Positions 42,894 through 51,885 are shown, counted from the stretch's first letter. The stretch: DNA of 64,000 bases from Bacillus_AB infantis_C (GCF_050107595.1 NZ_JBNILH010000003.1:434001-498000); one strand, 5' to 3'. Notes: a model not told the origin generated them from the sequence alone. Numbers and translations are program-made.

Positions 42894-44336
42894 ATGAGTA
42901 AAAGTTTTGCGGATTATCATTTAAGCGAAGAAATACAAAGGGCACTGGGTGTGTTAAAATACGAAACTCCAACAGAGGTACAAAGCAAGGTCATTCCCTT
43001 GGCAATGGAAAAGCAGGATCTTGTCGTAAAAGCTCAGACAGGGAGCGGGAAGACCGCCTCCTTCGGCATTCCTGTCTGCGATATGGTTGAATGGGAGGAA
43101 AAAAGCCCGCAGGCCTTAATTCTTACCCCAACAAGGGAGCTCGCGGTTCAGGTCCGTGAAGATATTACGAACATCGGCCGGTTCAAACGCATCAAAGCAG
43201 CGGCCGTCTACGGAAAAGAACCTTTTACGAAGCAAAAGGAAGAATTAAAGCAAAAAACGCATGTGGTCGTTGGGACACCTGGACGGGTTATGGACCATAT
43301 CGACCGGGAAACGCTTGTTTTGGACCAGATCAAGTATCTGATCATTGATGAAGCGGATGAGATGCTGAATAGAGGGTTCATCGATGAAGTGGAAGCCATC
43401 ATTAAAGAGCTGCCTTCCGACCGGGTGACCATGGTCTTCTCTGCTACCTTGCCTAAAGATGTTGAAGCTCTTTGCCATAAATATATGAAAGACCCTGTTC
43501 ATGTAGAGATCGAATCGACCGGGGTAACCGCGGAGACGATCGAACATTTCCTAATGGAAGTGAAGCAGGATGATAAGCTTTCACTGCTTAAGGACATCAC
43601 AGTTACAGAAAATCCGGACAGCTGCCTCATATTCTGCCGGACCAAAGAACACGTTGATACGGTGTACACTGAACTGGATGATGCTGGCTATTCGTGTGAG
43701 AGGCTCCATGGCGGACTGGAGCAGGAAGATCGGTTCTCTGTTATGGAAGGCTTCAAAATGGGGAACTTCCGCTATCTGATAGCCACAGATGTAGCTGCCA
43801 GAGGGATTGATATTGATAATGTGAGCCTTGTCATCAACTATGATGTCCCGATGGAAAAAGAAAGCTATGTGCACAGGACCGGAAGAACCGGCCGCGCCGG
43901 AAACAAAGGGAAGGCCATCACGTTTGCCACACCTTTTGAAGAAAAATTCCTTAGAGCGATTGAACGGTACATTGGCTTTGAGATCCCTGTCATAGAAGCG
44001 CCAAGCCAGCAGGAGGTAGCTGCAGGCAAAGCGGCATTTGAAGAAAAAATCAGCGGCAGGCGAGTGGTCAGAAACAATAAAACAGCCCGAATCAATCAGG
44101 ATATCATGAAGCTCCACTTTACCGGCGGCAAAAAGAAAAAAATCCGCGCCGTTGATTTTGTCGGAACCATCGCCAAAATCCCCGGAGTTACAGCAGATGA
44201 TATCGGCATTATTACCATACATGATCAGATGTCATATGTTGATATTCTGAATGGGAAAGGGTCATTGGTTCTGCAGGCTATGGAGAATGCGACGGTTAAG
44301 GGGAAAAAATTGAAGGTTAGTAAGGCGATTAAATAA
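42894..44336 (+). CDS. dbpA: DEAD-box ATP-dependent RNA helicase, DbpA/YxiN type
   Basis: A 480-residue helicase. Motifs: Q-motif YETPTEVQ, motif I AQTGSGKT (47-54), PTRELAVQ, DEAD in IIDEADEML (about 152), SAT in FSATLP, RGIDID and HRTGRTGR. The C-terminal 75 residues form the RNA-binding domain (KIRAVDFVGTIAKIPGV...GIITIHDQMSYVDILNGKG) that in DbpA/YxiN targets hairpin 92 of 23S rRNA. It therefore probably acts in 50S subunit assembly. GGGG precedes the start weakly. A bidirectional terminator follows. Confidence 0.93.
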   Translation: MSKSFADYHLSEEIQRALGVLKYETPTEVQSKVIPLAMEKQDLVVKAQTGSGKTASFGIPVCDMVEWEEKSPQALILTPTRELAVQVREDITNIGRFKRIKAAAVYGKEPFTKQKEELKQKTHVVVGTPGRVMDHIDRETLVLDQIKYLIIDEADEMLNRGFIDEVEAIIKELPSDRVTMVFSATLPKDVEALCHKYMKDPVHVEIESTGVTAETIEHFLMEVKQDDKLSLLKDITVTENPDSCLIFCRTKEHVDTVYTELDDAGYSCERLHGGLEQEDRFSVMEGFKMGNFRYLIATDVAARGIDIDNVSLVINYDVPMEKESYVHRTGRTGRAGNKGKAITFATPFEEKFLRAIERYIGFEIPVIEAPSQQEVAAGKAAFEEKISGRRVVRNNKTARINQDIMKLHFTGGKKKKIRAVDFVGTIAKIPGVTADDIGIITIHDQMSYVDILNGKGSLVLQAMENATVKGKKLKVSKAIK

Positions 44337-44370
44337 GAGCCAAGGGGACAGACCCCTTGGCTCTTTTTTT
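44337..44370. terminator. Bidirectional terminator; sixth copy of the dispersed palindromic repeat
   Basis: GAGCCAAGGGG (44337-44347) and CCCCTTGGCTC (44353-44363) pair perfectly around ACAGA, followed by seven T. It begins right after the helicase stop. The stem and loop match the dispersed repeat of the 3.7-7.5 kb region, which shows that the repeat can be a working terminator. Confidence 0.92.
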
Positions 44371-44374
44371 CCCC

Positions 44375-45622
44375 CTACTTATAATCATTAATCGGCCCCT
44401 GATCCATCAAAACCTCTACCATATTCGAAGCTCCCATCACTAGTTTAGGCCTATACTCAGAGTTGGGTGCACTATATAGCTCCAATGGACTTATAATCAC
44501 TCCATCGTCGGTATTATGGAGTATTCCAGGCACACAGGTATAGATCGTATCATTATTATTCGCATTCTTGGAGGAAATGGTAACAGAAGTTCCGCTGTGG
44601 TTATCAATACTCATGGATACCTTGTATCTGTAGAATGACCCCGTTCCATTTGACTGAGCCGAATATACGACAGGCACCACTGCCAAAATATCATTGGTCA
44701 GCCTCAATTTAATGACCTCTTTCTTTGTGGATCCGCTGAATCTTCCCACATCCCCCATATGCTCTACTGCTCCATTGCCAAATCTCTTGAGTGGCGGTGT
44801 CCCCTGGGCCCCGAACATGGCCACATCTATCTGCCTGCCATTCTTTGTATAAACTAGAGCATAGATATCATAGTCCGTCCCTGTCTTCCAGGAGACTGTT
44901 GCCGTAATTTCAGGTGTTTTCTCAATTAGTACCGGCTTTTGGCCTTTATCGAGATTTATTTTCCCTTTTGCTTTTTCAAGGCTTATCGGCGGCAGAGTAT
45001 TTAAGCTGCTTTTCTGTTCAGTGACTGATTGTGTTTTAGCAGGTTCTTTTATAACTTGTTCATCAATTGCTTTAGGTTCATAAGGCTGTTCCTGCTCCTC
45101 TGGATCAACCTCAACACCGTAAAGCTTACATAAACCTTCAAGACCTGAATCGAATCCCCGCCACACTGATTTTGCCTTTGTCTGGCCATTTCTTACATAC
45201 AATTCCAGTACTACTATTCCATTTTCATTTTTAAAAACAGATGGGATAAATTGAATTAATTCCCCGCCCGCACTGATCTCCGCCTTTAAATTCTTCACAT
45301 TTGAAAAGCCGGTATGATTATCTTCGGTTAGCGTGATGGCTATTTTAGCAATACCCGCAGGCAGTTTACTCATATCAAACTCAAGTTTATGTACCTTTGT
45401 CTGACCCACATTCACAGACGGGATAAGAGCAGCGGCTCCAGACATACTTTTCGGCTGATTGTAAAAAATGATCCCGCTGTCTCCCTGTACCTTGCCTGAA
45501 TCAGTCAGCAGGAAAGCGGTCAAGGAGATATCTATTATATTGGACGTTTCGTAGCTGACAGTCACAGTCCCTTTTGGAGAACTCAAAACTGTATTTGCTC
45601 CCATTTGAAGCAATGAATTCAT
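44375..45622 (-). CDS. Two-domain TerD-family protein
   Basis: A 415-residue cytoplasmic protein. The N-terminal TerD domain (about 1-175) shows LLQMGANTVLSS, KVHKLEFDMSKLPAGIAKIAITLTEDNH, and VVLELYVRNGQTKAKSVWRGFDSGLEGLCKLYGV. A 60-residue linker follows. The second TerD-like half (about 225-415) has INLDKGQKPVLIEKTPEITATVSWKTGTDYDIYALVYTKNG. TerD domains bind calcium and occur in tellurite- and stress-resistance systems. No terA, terB, terC or terZ gene is nearby. The ATG at 45622 has AAGGG nine bases upstream. Confidence 0.85.
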   Translation of the reverse strand: MNSLLQMGANTVLSSPKGTVTVSYETSNIIDISLTAFLLTDSGKVQGDSGIIFYNQPKSMSGAAALIPSVNVGQTKVHKLEFDMSKLPAGIAKIAITLTEDNHTGFSNVKNLKAEISAGGELIQFIPSVFKNENGIVVLELYVRNGQTKAKSVWRGFDSGLEGLCKLYGVEVDPEEQEQPYEPKAIDEQVIKEPAKTQSVTEQKSSLNTLPPISLEKAKGKINLDKGQKPVLIEKTPEITATVSWKTGTDYDIYALVYTKNGRQIDVAMFGAQGTPPLKRFGNGAVEHMGDVGRFSGSTKKEVIKLRLTNDILAVVPVVYSAQSNGTGSFYRYKVSMSIDNHSGTSVTISSKNANNNDTIYTCVPGILHNTDDGVIISPLELYSAPNSEYRPKLVMGASNMVEVLMDQGPINDYK

Positions 45623-45681
45623 ATAAACCAACCCTTCTCATAAGCATTGTTTTCTGCAAGAGCAATCTTAACATTAGATGA

Positions 45682-45966
45682 TTATTTTTTCTTTTTCAGC
45701 TCTAAAAGCATAGGTGCTATATTCAGCAAAATAGAAACAATTGTCAAGAACCATAATGCCTTTTCCATGGCAGGTACCACATCCATTAAAGCCGGCCAAT
45801 CCTCACTCCTTACCCAATTAGATACAGAACTGTATTCTGCACAGAGTGTCAGAGCGGTAAATGATAGTCCCATTGTCATCGCAAGTTTATAATCTTTTCC
45901 GGTTTTATACATATAAAGATTTATAAAAGTTGCTGCTATGGCGACAACTCCCAGTATTAGCCACAT
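45682..45966 (-). CDS. Small membrane protein, unknown function
   Basis: A 94-residue protein with three predicted membrane segments (WLILGVVAIAATFINLYMY, KLAMTMGLSFTALTLCAEY, ALWFLTIVSILLNIAPMLL) and a C-terminal Lys-rich tail (LELKKKK). The ATG at 45966 has GGAGG seven bases upstream. It is 59 bp upstream of the TerD gene on the same strand and may be cotranscribed with it. I do not recognise the family. No gene is seen in 45967-46299. Confidence 0.7.
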   Translation of the reverse strand: MWLILGVVAIAATFINLYMYKTGKDYKLAMTMGLSFTALTLCAEYSSVSNWVRSEDWPALMDVVPAMEKALWFLTIVSILLNIAPMLLELKKKK

Positions 45967-46208
45967 AATTATACCTCCATCATATTTTAAGAAGAGCATT
46001 TATCTTTATCTTATTTTGTAAACTGGCTTATTTGCTGAATAAGCTCTTCATCTATTCTAGCAAAAAACTACTTTTAGCTTAAAATGATTTCTTTTATTTC
46101 AGAAAATTCGTTTCGTACTAACAAGGAGATTAGTATCGGCACTTAAGTTTTCACCTGTTGCGGTGCAATTTACTTCTAATAAACGCTTTAAAGATTGCAA
46201 CAAAAACA

Positions 46209-46239
46209 GGGACACCAATCCATATGCGAATTGTGTCCC
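46209..46239 (-). terminator. Hairpin downstream of the DUF2254 gene
   Basis: GGGACAC and GTGTCCC arms with GTTTTTG following on the minus strand. A second, T-poor hairpin (AACCTGGC/GCCAGGTT) lies at 46264-46285, nearer to the stop. Confidence 0.55.
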
Positions 46240-46299
46240 CATAAACTATGTTTTAATCGACAAACCTGGCCTATAAGCCAGGTTCTTTAGTGTCCATCA

Positions 46300-47550
46300 T
46301 CATTCTTCAATCAGGCTGACTTTATACAATTCATCCCTCTCGGTTTTCGTGAGTGCAGCTGCTTCTACTTGTTCTTTCAGATAATCTGCAAATTTATCAA
46401 GGCTTTTGCGTATGGCCGGGCCGCTGCCTGAGCCTATTTCTTCAAGCGCCTTGAAAATCGCCTGCATGACTGAAAAATCATCTTTCCCATAGTGGCTGAT
46501 CTGCCTGAAGGAAGTATTCAAAAGATCTTCAAATGGACGATGCGGAATAAAAACTTTCATTCTTCCTTCATCATCAGAAATGGCTTTAACACTCCCATTT
46601 AAATGGCTGGCAGAAGACAGGCAAACACTTAAGTAATTGATGCACTGGATGGCTGTATTGGGGTCATTGATTCCCGGAGATACCGCCCTCAAGGCCACCT
46701 CAGCAATTTTTTGCAAACCAAATTCCACATCTTTATAGGTGGTCCGCTCTGTCCCTACAATAACTGCATCCTCAAGGCCTTCCGGAATTTCTTCCTGATT
46801 GTGGACACAAAGCAGATCATGCTTATCTGTGACAAAATGGCCGATTGGCTTGAGGACCTCAATGATACTCCCCTTTTCAGCAGCATGCTGCATCAGCTTG
46901 TCTTCATTAATATACTGAATATAGCCAAACCGTTTGGCCTTTACAGCCTTTGCTTCAATGACAACCGATGGCCTGACCTGCAGCAGGGATACACGGTCAT
47001 CCTCCTCAAAAGTTTCTTTTTCCTTCTTAATCATATCCAATGCATCATCCGCAAGCCTTTCAATCAGCTTGCCGACCTGAATGGATGTGGCAACATGGTA
47101 GATGAAATAGGCGAAGAAAGCGAGGCAAATAAAAGCGATGATGACGCCAATAGTAGCCGATGCCACCGTATTTCCGATAGATTCCCTTATAAACAGCAGC
47201 GTAAAAATACAATAAACAAATCCGCCAATGAAGACTCCAAGCACCCTCATCGTCACCGGGTCCTGGATAAAATTCTCCAGCGTCCTTGGCGAAAATTGAG
47301 AAGAATATGTAGTTAACACAACCATGGTGGTAGAAAAAGTAATGGTCGTCATGGTCAATAACGAGCCCGCAATGGTTCCAAGAATCGTTTTGCCCAAATC
47401 CAGCCCCACAAGAAATATCTCAGGGTAAAATGCTTCCAAATAAAAATCAACATATACGACAACGATCGCAAGAATCAATGCCACAATCGTATACACAGCC
47501 GGAATGAACCATGTACCTTCCTTTATTTTGAATAAGAACTGTTTAACCAA
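46300..47550 (-). CDS. DUF2254 family membrane protein
   Basis: A 416-residue protein with four membrane segments in the first half (about 10-160) and a soluble C-terminal half. Family signatures: TILGTIAGSLLTMTTITFSTTMVVLTTYSSQFSPRTLENF and ALRAVSPGINDPNTAIQCINYLSVCL. The function of DUF2254 is unknown. I chose the TTG at 47550, which follows GGGGGAGGGGA; the upstream frame has no site. A 118-bp inverted copy of its NDPNTAIQ region lies at 49474-49591. Confidence 0.82.
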   Translation of the reverse strand: MVKQFLFKIKEGTWFIPAVYTIVALILAIVVVYVDFYLEAFYPEIFLVGLDLGKTILGTIAGSLLTMTTITFSTTMVVLTTYSSQFSPRTLENFIQDPVTMRVLGVFIGGFVYCIFTLLFIRESIGNTVASATIGVIIAFICLAFFAYFIYHVATSIQVGKLIERLADDALDMIKKEKETFEEDDRVSLLQVRPSVVIEAKAVKAKRFGYIQYINEDKLMQHAAEKGSIIEVLKPIGHFVTDKHDLLCVHNQEEIPEGLEDAVIVGTERTTYKDVEFGLQKIAEVALRAVSPGINDPNTAIQCINYLSVCLSSASHLNGSVKAISDDEGRMKVFIPHRPFEDLLNTSFRQISHYGKDDFSVMQAIFKALEEIGSGSGPAIRKSLDKFADYLKEQVEAAALTKTERDELYKVSLIEE

Positions 47551-47732
47551 TCCCCTCCCCCTTTCTTTGGTGCTTTTTATTGTTTTTGCCCTAATATTCT
47601 TTAGGTGAAACAAAGAAAGAGGCTGAACCGCAGTACGTTAATTTGATGCTGGGGTCAGGCGGTTATAATATGCTTCCTCAATGAGGACCTCTTCTCTCTT
47701 CCTTTTACATAGATGAACCCTGCAAAAGAAAT

Positions 47733-47869
47733 ATAAGCGGAGATTTTCCGGCTAAATACAGAATGGAGCTCGTTTTGAGGTAAATAAGGGGAGGTTTTCC
47801 GATTACGCAAAGCAAATTATCCTATTCTCACATTTTTCGAGTCAATAAGCGGGATTCTTCCGTCTATTA
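47733..47869. repeat. Three dispersed copies of an ATAAGCGGAGATTTTCCG-like motif
   Basis: ATAAGCGGAGATTTTCCGGC (about 47733), ATAAGGGGAGGTTTTCCGAT (about 47784) and ATAAGCGGGATTCTTCCGTC (about 47845) share AATAAGsGGrrTTyTTCCG. They lie in the otherwise gene-free gap 47551-47988. Confidence 0.65.
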
Positions 47870-47988
47870 AACAGACATACAGGCTTCTTAACCTGATCGC
47901 CTAACCGATAAGAGCAGATCCCCTGTGTTCCCGGTGCGAGGATTAACATCTTTTTTACCAGTTGGGAAAGCAGGCACCTCTTTCACAT

Positions 47989-49401
47989 TCATTGAACGAC
48001 CTCAAAAACAGTGCCCTGGTTAAAATCAGTCACTTTCATTGAGCTATAAACTCCTAAATATAATCTAGTTTGGTTCAGATTCGTTCCCAAACTGACATAA
48101 TAAGCTGATTGGGATCTGAAATCATAATCGGTTTGAATCACACCAAAATCATTTTGTTTTCCATTAGGCCTCACGCCCGTATAAGCTAAAACACCTCTAA
48201 CCTGATCCTGGGATCCTTTTCGGGCAAGGTCGATAAACACAACGCATCCTGTTAAACCGGGGATGCTGTTCCCCATATATGGCTGAACTCCTGTAAGTGC
48301 AGTTCCGTCGAACTTATCAGTTCTGGAATCACTATGAAAATAGCTGGTTAGAGGCTGAAGACGAGTCCCTGAAAGGGCTGCGGCTTCATTGTAATAAGCA
48401 ATGGTTTTCTCATTATAATCCGGATTATTCATACAACTGCCAATGGTTGAAGTAGGAAAAGCACCTTCCCAACCCCGCCAGCCAAAGTTAATAACTTTTT
48501 CCTGGTCAAGCTCAGAATTCATCACAGAAGCTTGGACAAGCTGTTTAACCGGTATTGATTTATAACGAACGAATGAAAAGATCGACTCAGCCAAGTCCTG
48601 TCCGACATTTCCTGCATATTTAATATACTGATGATTGAATCTTTGAAATGAGATGCCCGGTATATTTCGGACCCCTTTGGCCATTACCGTGAGCGTACCC
48701 TGGATCGCTGCCGGCAGCTCATTAAAACGTGTGACAATGGGAGGGTTACTGATAGCTGTGTTCTTGCTGACATCCATTTCAATTATTTTACCCGCGATCT
48801 CTAAATCCTCCTGGCTTAAATTAAATGGATCATAGCCTGCACCGCCATCTCCGGTTGTTAAGACAAGTTTTCCTGTTTCAGGTGAAAAATTTAAACTATT
48901 TATGCCATTATGATTTGAAAATGGCCTTCTTAAGTTAAGGAGTGTCCGCAGTTTTCGGGGCTGGCCATTCGATGGCAGAATCCATTCTTCAACTGTATCA
49001 ATATGGTCATACATAGTATCTCTATTTATCCACCTTAAGCTTAAAGTGCCGGGATCACACGGGTCCGGTTTGAAATCTTCATGAGGAGCACCCGGACCTT
49101 GTGTTCCAGCTGCTGAATAATGAAGATAAAAAAGACCGTTATAATAAAAGCCGGGATGAAACGCCAGCCCGAGCAATCCCCGTTCATCATATCCACCATT
49201 AGAGCCGCCTAGTTTTATGACCTGCGAGCGAATATCTAAAAAAGTCCTTATATCTCCATTTCCTATATAAAAGATCTCTCCTGCCTGGGTTGCAATAAAT
49301 AATCTTTCAATTGAGTCACCTGGAAGTATAGCTGTTTTCAAAACAGAGGGTAAATTGATTCTGCTTACAATGGGCTGTAATCTAACTTTTATATTTTTCA
49401 A
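47989..49401 (-). CDS. PQQ-dependent sugar dehydrogenase-like beta-propeller protein
   Basis: A 470-residue protein of the GSDH (soluble aldose/sorbosone dehydrogenase) family. It shows SIERLFIATQAGEIFYIGNGDI, GLLGLAFHPGFYYNGLFYLHYS, the His-rich RPFSNHNGINSLNFSPETGKLVLTTGDGG and GWRGWEGAFPTST. HNG and TGDGG are the usual active-site loops. Unlike secreted family members it has no signal peptide. Whether PQQ is bound is unknown. The start is a TTG with GGAGGAGG nine bases upstream. No pqq genes are in the window. Confidence 0.82.
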   Translation of the reverse strand: MKNIKVRLQPIVSRINLPSVLKTAILPGDSIERLFIATQAGEIFYIGNGDIRTFLDIRSQVIKLGGSNGGYDERGLLGLAFHPGFYYNGLFYLHYSAAGTQGPGAPHEDFKPDPCDPGTLSLRWINRDTMYDHIDTVEEWILPSNGQPRKLRTLLNLRRPFSNHNGINSLNFSPETGKLVLTTGDGGAGYDPFNLSQEDLEIAGKIIEMDVSKNTAISNPPIVTRFNELPAAIQGTLTVMAKGVRNIPGISFQRFNHQYIKYAGNVGQDLAESIFSFVRYKSIPVKQLVQASVMNSELDQEKVINFGWRGWEGAFPTSTIGSCMNNPDYNEKTIAYYNEAAALSGTRLQPLTSYFHSDSRTDKFDGTALTGVQPYMGNSIPGLTGCVVFIDLARKGSQDQVRGVLAYTGVRPNGKQNDFGVIQTDYDFRSQSAYYVSLGTNLNQTRLYLGVYSSMKVTDFNQGTVFEVVQ

Positions 49402-49473
49402 CCACCTTGGCCTCCTCCTGATTTATTCTTTTATAAGAATATGATTAGAACTGTTCTATAAGTACTAATTCAG

Positions 49474-49591
49474 GCTGAGGTGGCCTTGAGGGCGGTATCT
49501 CCGGGAATCAATGATCCCAATACAGCCATCCAGTGCATCAATTACTTAAGTGTTTGCCTGTCTGCGGCCTAATGGGAGTGTTAAAGCCATT
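49474..49591 (+). pseudogene. Inverted partial copy of the DUF2254 gene
   Basis: This 118-bp stretch matches the reverse complement of 46579-46704, with one mismatch in the first 93 bases. It encodes EVALRAVSPGINDPNTAIQCINYLSVCLS, then has lost eight bases and is out of frame. It has no start or ribosome binding site. It is opposite in orientation to the parent gene and lies on the far side of the PQQ-dehydrogenase-like gene. Confidence 0.93.
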
Positions 49592-49623
49592 ATACTATGC
49601 AGATAAGTTATTAAATTAATGCA

Positions 49624-49653
49624 AAAAGGATGCCTCGTAACTGGCATCCTTTT
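49624..49653. terminator. Hairpin between the DUF2254 fragment and rlmH
   Basis: AAAAGGATGCC and GGCATCCTTTT pair perfectly over 11 bp. It is about 110 bp past the rlmH stop; no further gene is seen between them. Confidence 0.65.
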
Positions 49654-49764
49654 ATAGTTTAAAAAACGTTGAAGCTCACGGACTGGGCAGATTCCCCGAC
49701 TGCACGTGAACCTCACGCATGTTAAAAAATCTCTAATTTTGCAGCAAGGACTCTAAAACCTCAT

Positions 49765-50244
49765 TCACTTATGATAAGGCTCCCCCCGATTTATCCGAAA
49801 AGCCCGGTAAACCTGCTCCAGCAAAACCAATTTCATCAGCTGATGCGGAAAAGTCATCTTCGAAAACGACAGCTTCTCATCCGCCCGCTGCAAAACCTCC
49901 TGGCTCAATCCAAGCGACCCTCCAATAACAAAGGCAATTTTGCTTTTTCCGTATGTAGCCAATTTATCAATCGTATCTGCTAGTTCCTCAGATGATTTCA
50001 TTTTCCCTTCTATCGCAAGGGCAATGACATGGGCATCAGAATGGATTTTTGCGAGAATGCGTTCGCCTTCTTTCTGTTTGACCTGAATCATTTCGGTGTC
50101 GCTCAGTTCTTCGGGGGCTTTTTCGTCCGGGACTTCGATGATGTCCATTTTGGCATAGGCTGACAGGCGCTTGAGGTATTCGTCGATGCCCTGTTTAAGG
50201 TACTTTTCCTTCAGCTTTCCGACGGTGATGATTGAGATATTCAC
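49765..50244 (-). CDS. rlmH: 23S rRNA pseudouridine-1915 N3-methyltransferase
   Basis: A 159-residue SPOUT methyltransferase that methylates pseudouridine 1915 of 23S rRNA in the whole ribosome. It starts MNISIITVGKLKEKYLKQGIDEYLKRLS and ends with FVIGGSLGLSQEVLQRADEKLSFSKMTFPHQLMKLVLLEQVYRAFRI-NRGEPYHK, the SAM-binding knot. Length matches the family. It sits in the conserved order wal operon-HtrA-CxxH/CxxC-RlmH near the origin in Bacillaceae. Confidence 0.97.
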   Translation of the reverse strand: MNISIITVGKLKEKYLKQGIDEYLKRLSAYAKMDIIEVPDEKAPEELSDTEMIQVKQKEGERILAKIHSDAHVIALAIEGKMKSSEELADTIDKLATYGKSKIAFVIGGSLGLSQEVLQRADEKLSFSKMTFPHQLMKLVLLEQVYRAFRINRGEPYHK

Positions 50245-50345
50245 TATTCACAACCCTTTACAATTTAATTACAAACAGCTTACAAACAAGATATCCACAA
50301 AAGTTATCCACATATCCACATTTTATATCCACATCTTGTATGGAA

Positions 50346-50504
50346 TCACTTGTTCGCCACCATATATACCGCCCTATTTCGACAATATTCACAGATTGTT
50401 GATAACTCGCTGTCTTCAATTTTATTCATAACCGGGAACGTTTCATACTCGTCCACCACGGTATCAATGGCTATATCAATGTGTTCTTCGCAGCTGTAGA
50501 TCAT
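50346..50504 (-). CDS. Small CxxH/CxxC protein
   Basis: A 52-residue protein, too short for most gene callers: MIYSCEEHIDIAIDTVVDEY then ETFPVMNKIEDSELSTICEYC then RNRAVYMVANK. The SCEEH and CEYC motifs fit the CxxH/CxxC family (TIGR04129), probably a small zinc-binding domain. It has AGGAG eight bases before the ATG. It lies between rlmH and the HtrA-type gene, its usual place in Bacillus. Its role is unknown. Confidence 0.9.
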   Translation of the reverse strand: MIYSCEEHIDIAIDTVVDEYETFPVMNKIEDSELSTICEYCRNRAVYMVANK

Positions 50505-50612
50505 TTTGGCACTCCTATCAGTTTTTCCTTTTATTATAAGAATTGTGGATAAATTTCATTCTTGCATATGTCGAAATACTTATCCACATCCCATCGTAAC
50601 ACCAAAAGAAAA

Positions 50613-50644
50613 AACAGGAAAGCCTCTTGGCCTTCCTGTTAGAT
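50613..50644 (-). terminator. Terminator of the HtrA-type gene
   Basis: AACAGGAAAGCC and GGCCTTCCTGTT arms, one bulge, followed on the minus strand by TTTTTTCTTTT. It is ten bases past the protease stop. Confidence 0.85.
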
Positions 50645-50652
50645 TCTTCTGT

Positions 50653-51885
50653 TTAGATTGTTTCACCTGACAGCTTCAAGGTCGTTTCCTGCGCCTTGCC
50701 GCCGCGGTAAAATTTCACTTTCATCTGATCTCCGACCTGCTTATTATTGTACAGATGCTTCCTGAGATCGATGACATCATTGATCTGTTCGCCGTCCATT
50801 TCGACAATAACATCAAATTCCTGCAATCCTGCCTGGTCGGCCGGTGAGTTAGGAGACACACGGATGACTGCAACACCGTTTGTCACATCCTCAGGCAGCT
50901 TCAGGGCTTCCTGCTGATAATAGGCTGGGATTTCATTAACAGAGCGCAGCTCAACGCCCATATACGGCCTTTTCACTTCCCCGAATTGTTCCAGGTCGCT
51001 GATGACCGGCTGGGCCGAGTTGATCGGGATCGATAAGCCGATTCCTTCAACCGTATCCTGGGCAATCTTCATCGAGTTGATGCCGATCACTTGACCATTG
51101 ATATTGATGAGGGCACCGCCGCTGTTCCCCGGATTGATGGCTGCATCAGTCTGCAGGACTTCTGCCTGCCAGTCTACTGTCCCGTCCTGGTTGATATCGA
51201 CCGGTATGGCACGCTCAAGGCCTGAGACAATTCCCTGGGTAACGGATCCTGAGAAGGTCGGCCCGAGCGGATTGCCGATGGCGATGACCGGCTCGCCGAT
51301 CTTCAGGGCGTCCGAATCACCGAATTCAGCAACCTTTTCAATTTTTTCCCCTTCGACCTCCAAGACGGCAAGGTCGGTCCAAATATCGCTGCCGCGCAGC
51401 TTGGCCGGAATTTTCGTTCCGTCTGCAAGCGTTACTTCAAGCCTTGAAGCTCCTTCCACTACATGGTGGTTGGTTACGACATAGGCTTTGCCGCCTTCTT
51501 TTTTATAAATAACGCCTGAGCCAGTTCCGGCTGTCTGTCCGTCCCCTTCTTCTGCACCGCCTCCTGACCACATGCTCGCATTCTGGATGTTATCGATGCC
51601 GACGACCGCATCGCCGGCTTTATCGACGGCCTTTGTGACATCTGACTGGACATCCAGCGAGACATTTCGTGTGACAACATTATTACTGGTGCCGCCAGTA
51701 TTGGCCTGGCCGGCATCCTCGTCTGCTGAATAAGGGAGCACATCATAGTCAATCAGCTTAGGGACTGCGACAATAACCAGTATGGCGCCGAGAATGACGC
51801 CGATGAGGCTGGCCAAGAAATAGCCGCCCTTGTTTCCCTTTTGCTTTTTATAGCTGTTTTGATAATCCTGATCATAATAACCCAA
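50653..51885 (-). CDS. htrC: HtrA-type membrane-anchored serine protease with PDZ domain
   Basis: A 410-residue protease. A cytoplasmic head is followed by a membrane anchor (22-43), a trypsin-like domain with triad His 141 (TNHHVVEG), Asp 171 (TDLAVLEV) and Ser 255 (NPGNSGGALI), and a PDZ domain (about 300-395, KRPYMGVELRSV to VGDQMKVKFYRGG). It degrades or refolds damaged exported proteins. It lies directly downstream of walJ, as YycK/HtrC (YyxA) does in B. subtilis. It has its own terminator and a 246-bp gap upstream. Confidence 0.93.
   Translation of the reverse strand: MGYYDQDYQNSYKKQKGNKGGYFLASLIGVILGAILVIVAVPKLIDYDVLPYSADEDAGQANTGGTSNNVVTRNVSLDVQSDVTKAVDKAGDAVVGIDNIQNASMWSGGGAEEGDGQTAGTGSGVIYKKEGGKAYVVTNHHVVEGASRLEVTLADGTKIPAKLRGSDIWTDLAVLEVEGEKIEKVAEFGDSDALKIGEPVIAIGNPLGPTFSGSVTQGIVSGLERAIPVDINQDGTVDWQAEVLQTDAAINPGNSGGALININGQVIGINSMKIAQDTVEGIGLSIPINSAQPVISDLEQFGEVKRPYMGVELRSVNEIPAYYQQEALKLPEDVTNGVAVIRVSPNSPADQAGLQEFDVIVEMDGEQINDVIDLRKHLYNNKQVGDQMKVKFYRGGKAQETTLKLSGETI

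Noticed and set aside
42670..42972. A 100-residue minus-strand gene before the formate operon
   Set aside because: It overlaps the helicase start, has no ribosome binding site and a low-complexity Phe-rich product; the stretch looks like leader and promoter DNA.
46300..47613. Longer DUF2254 protein starting at 47613
   Set aside because: The TTG at 47613 has no ribosome binding site, whereas the TTG at 47550 follows GGGGGAGGGGA and gives the family-like N-terminus.
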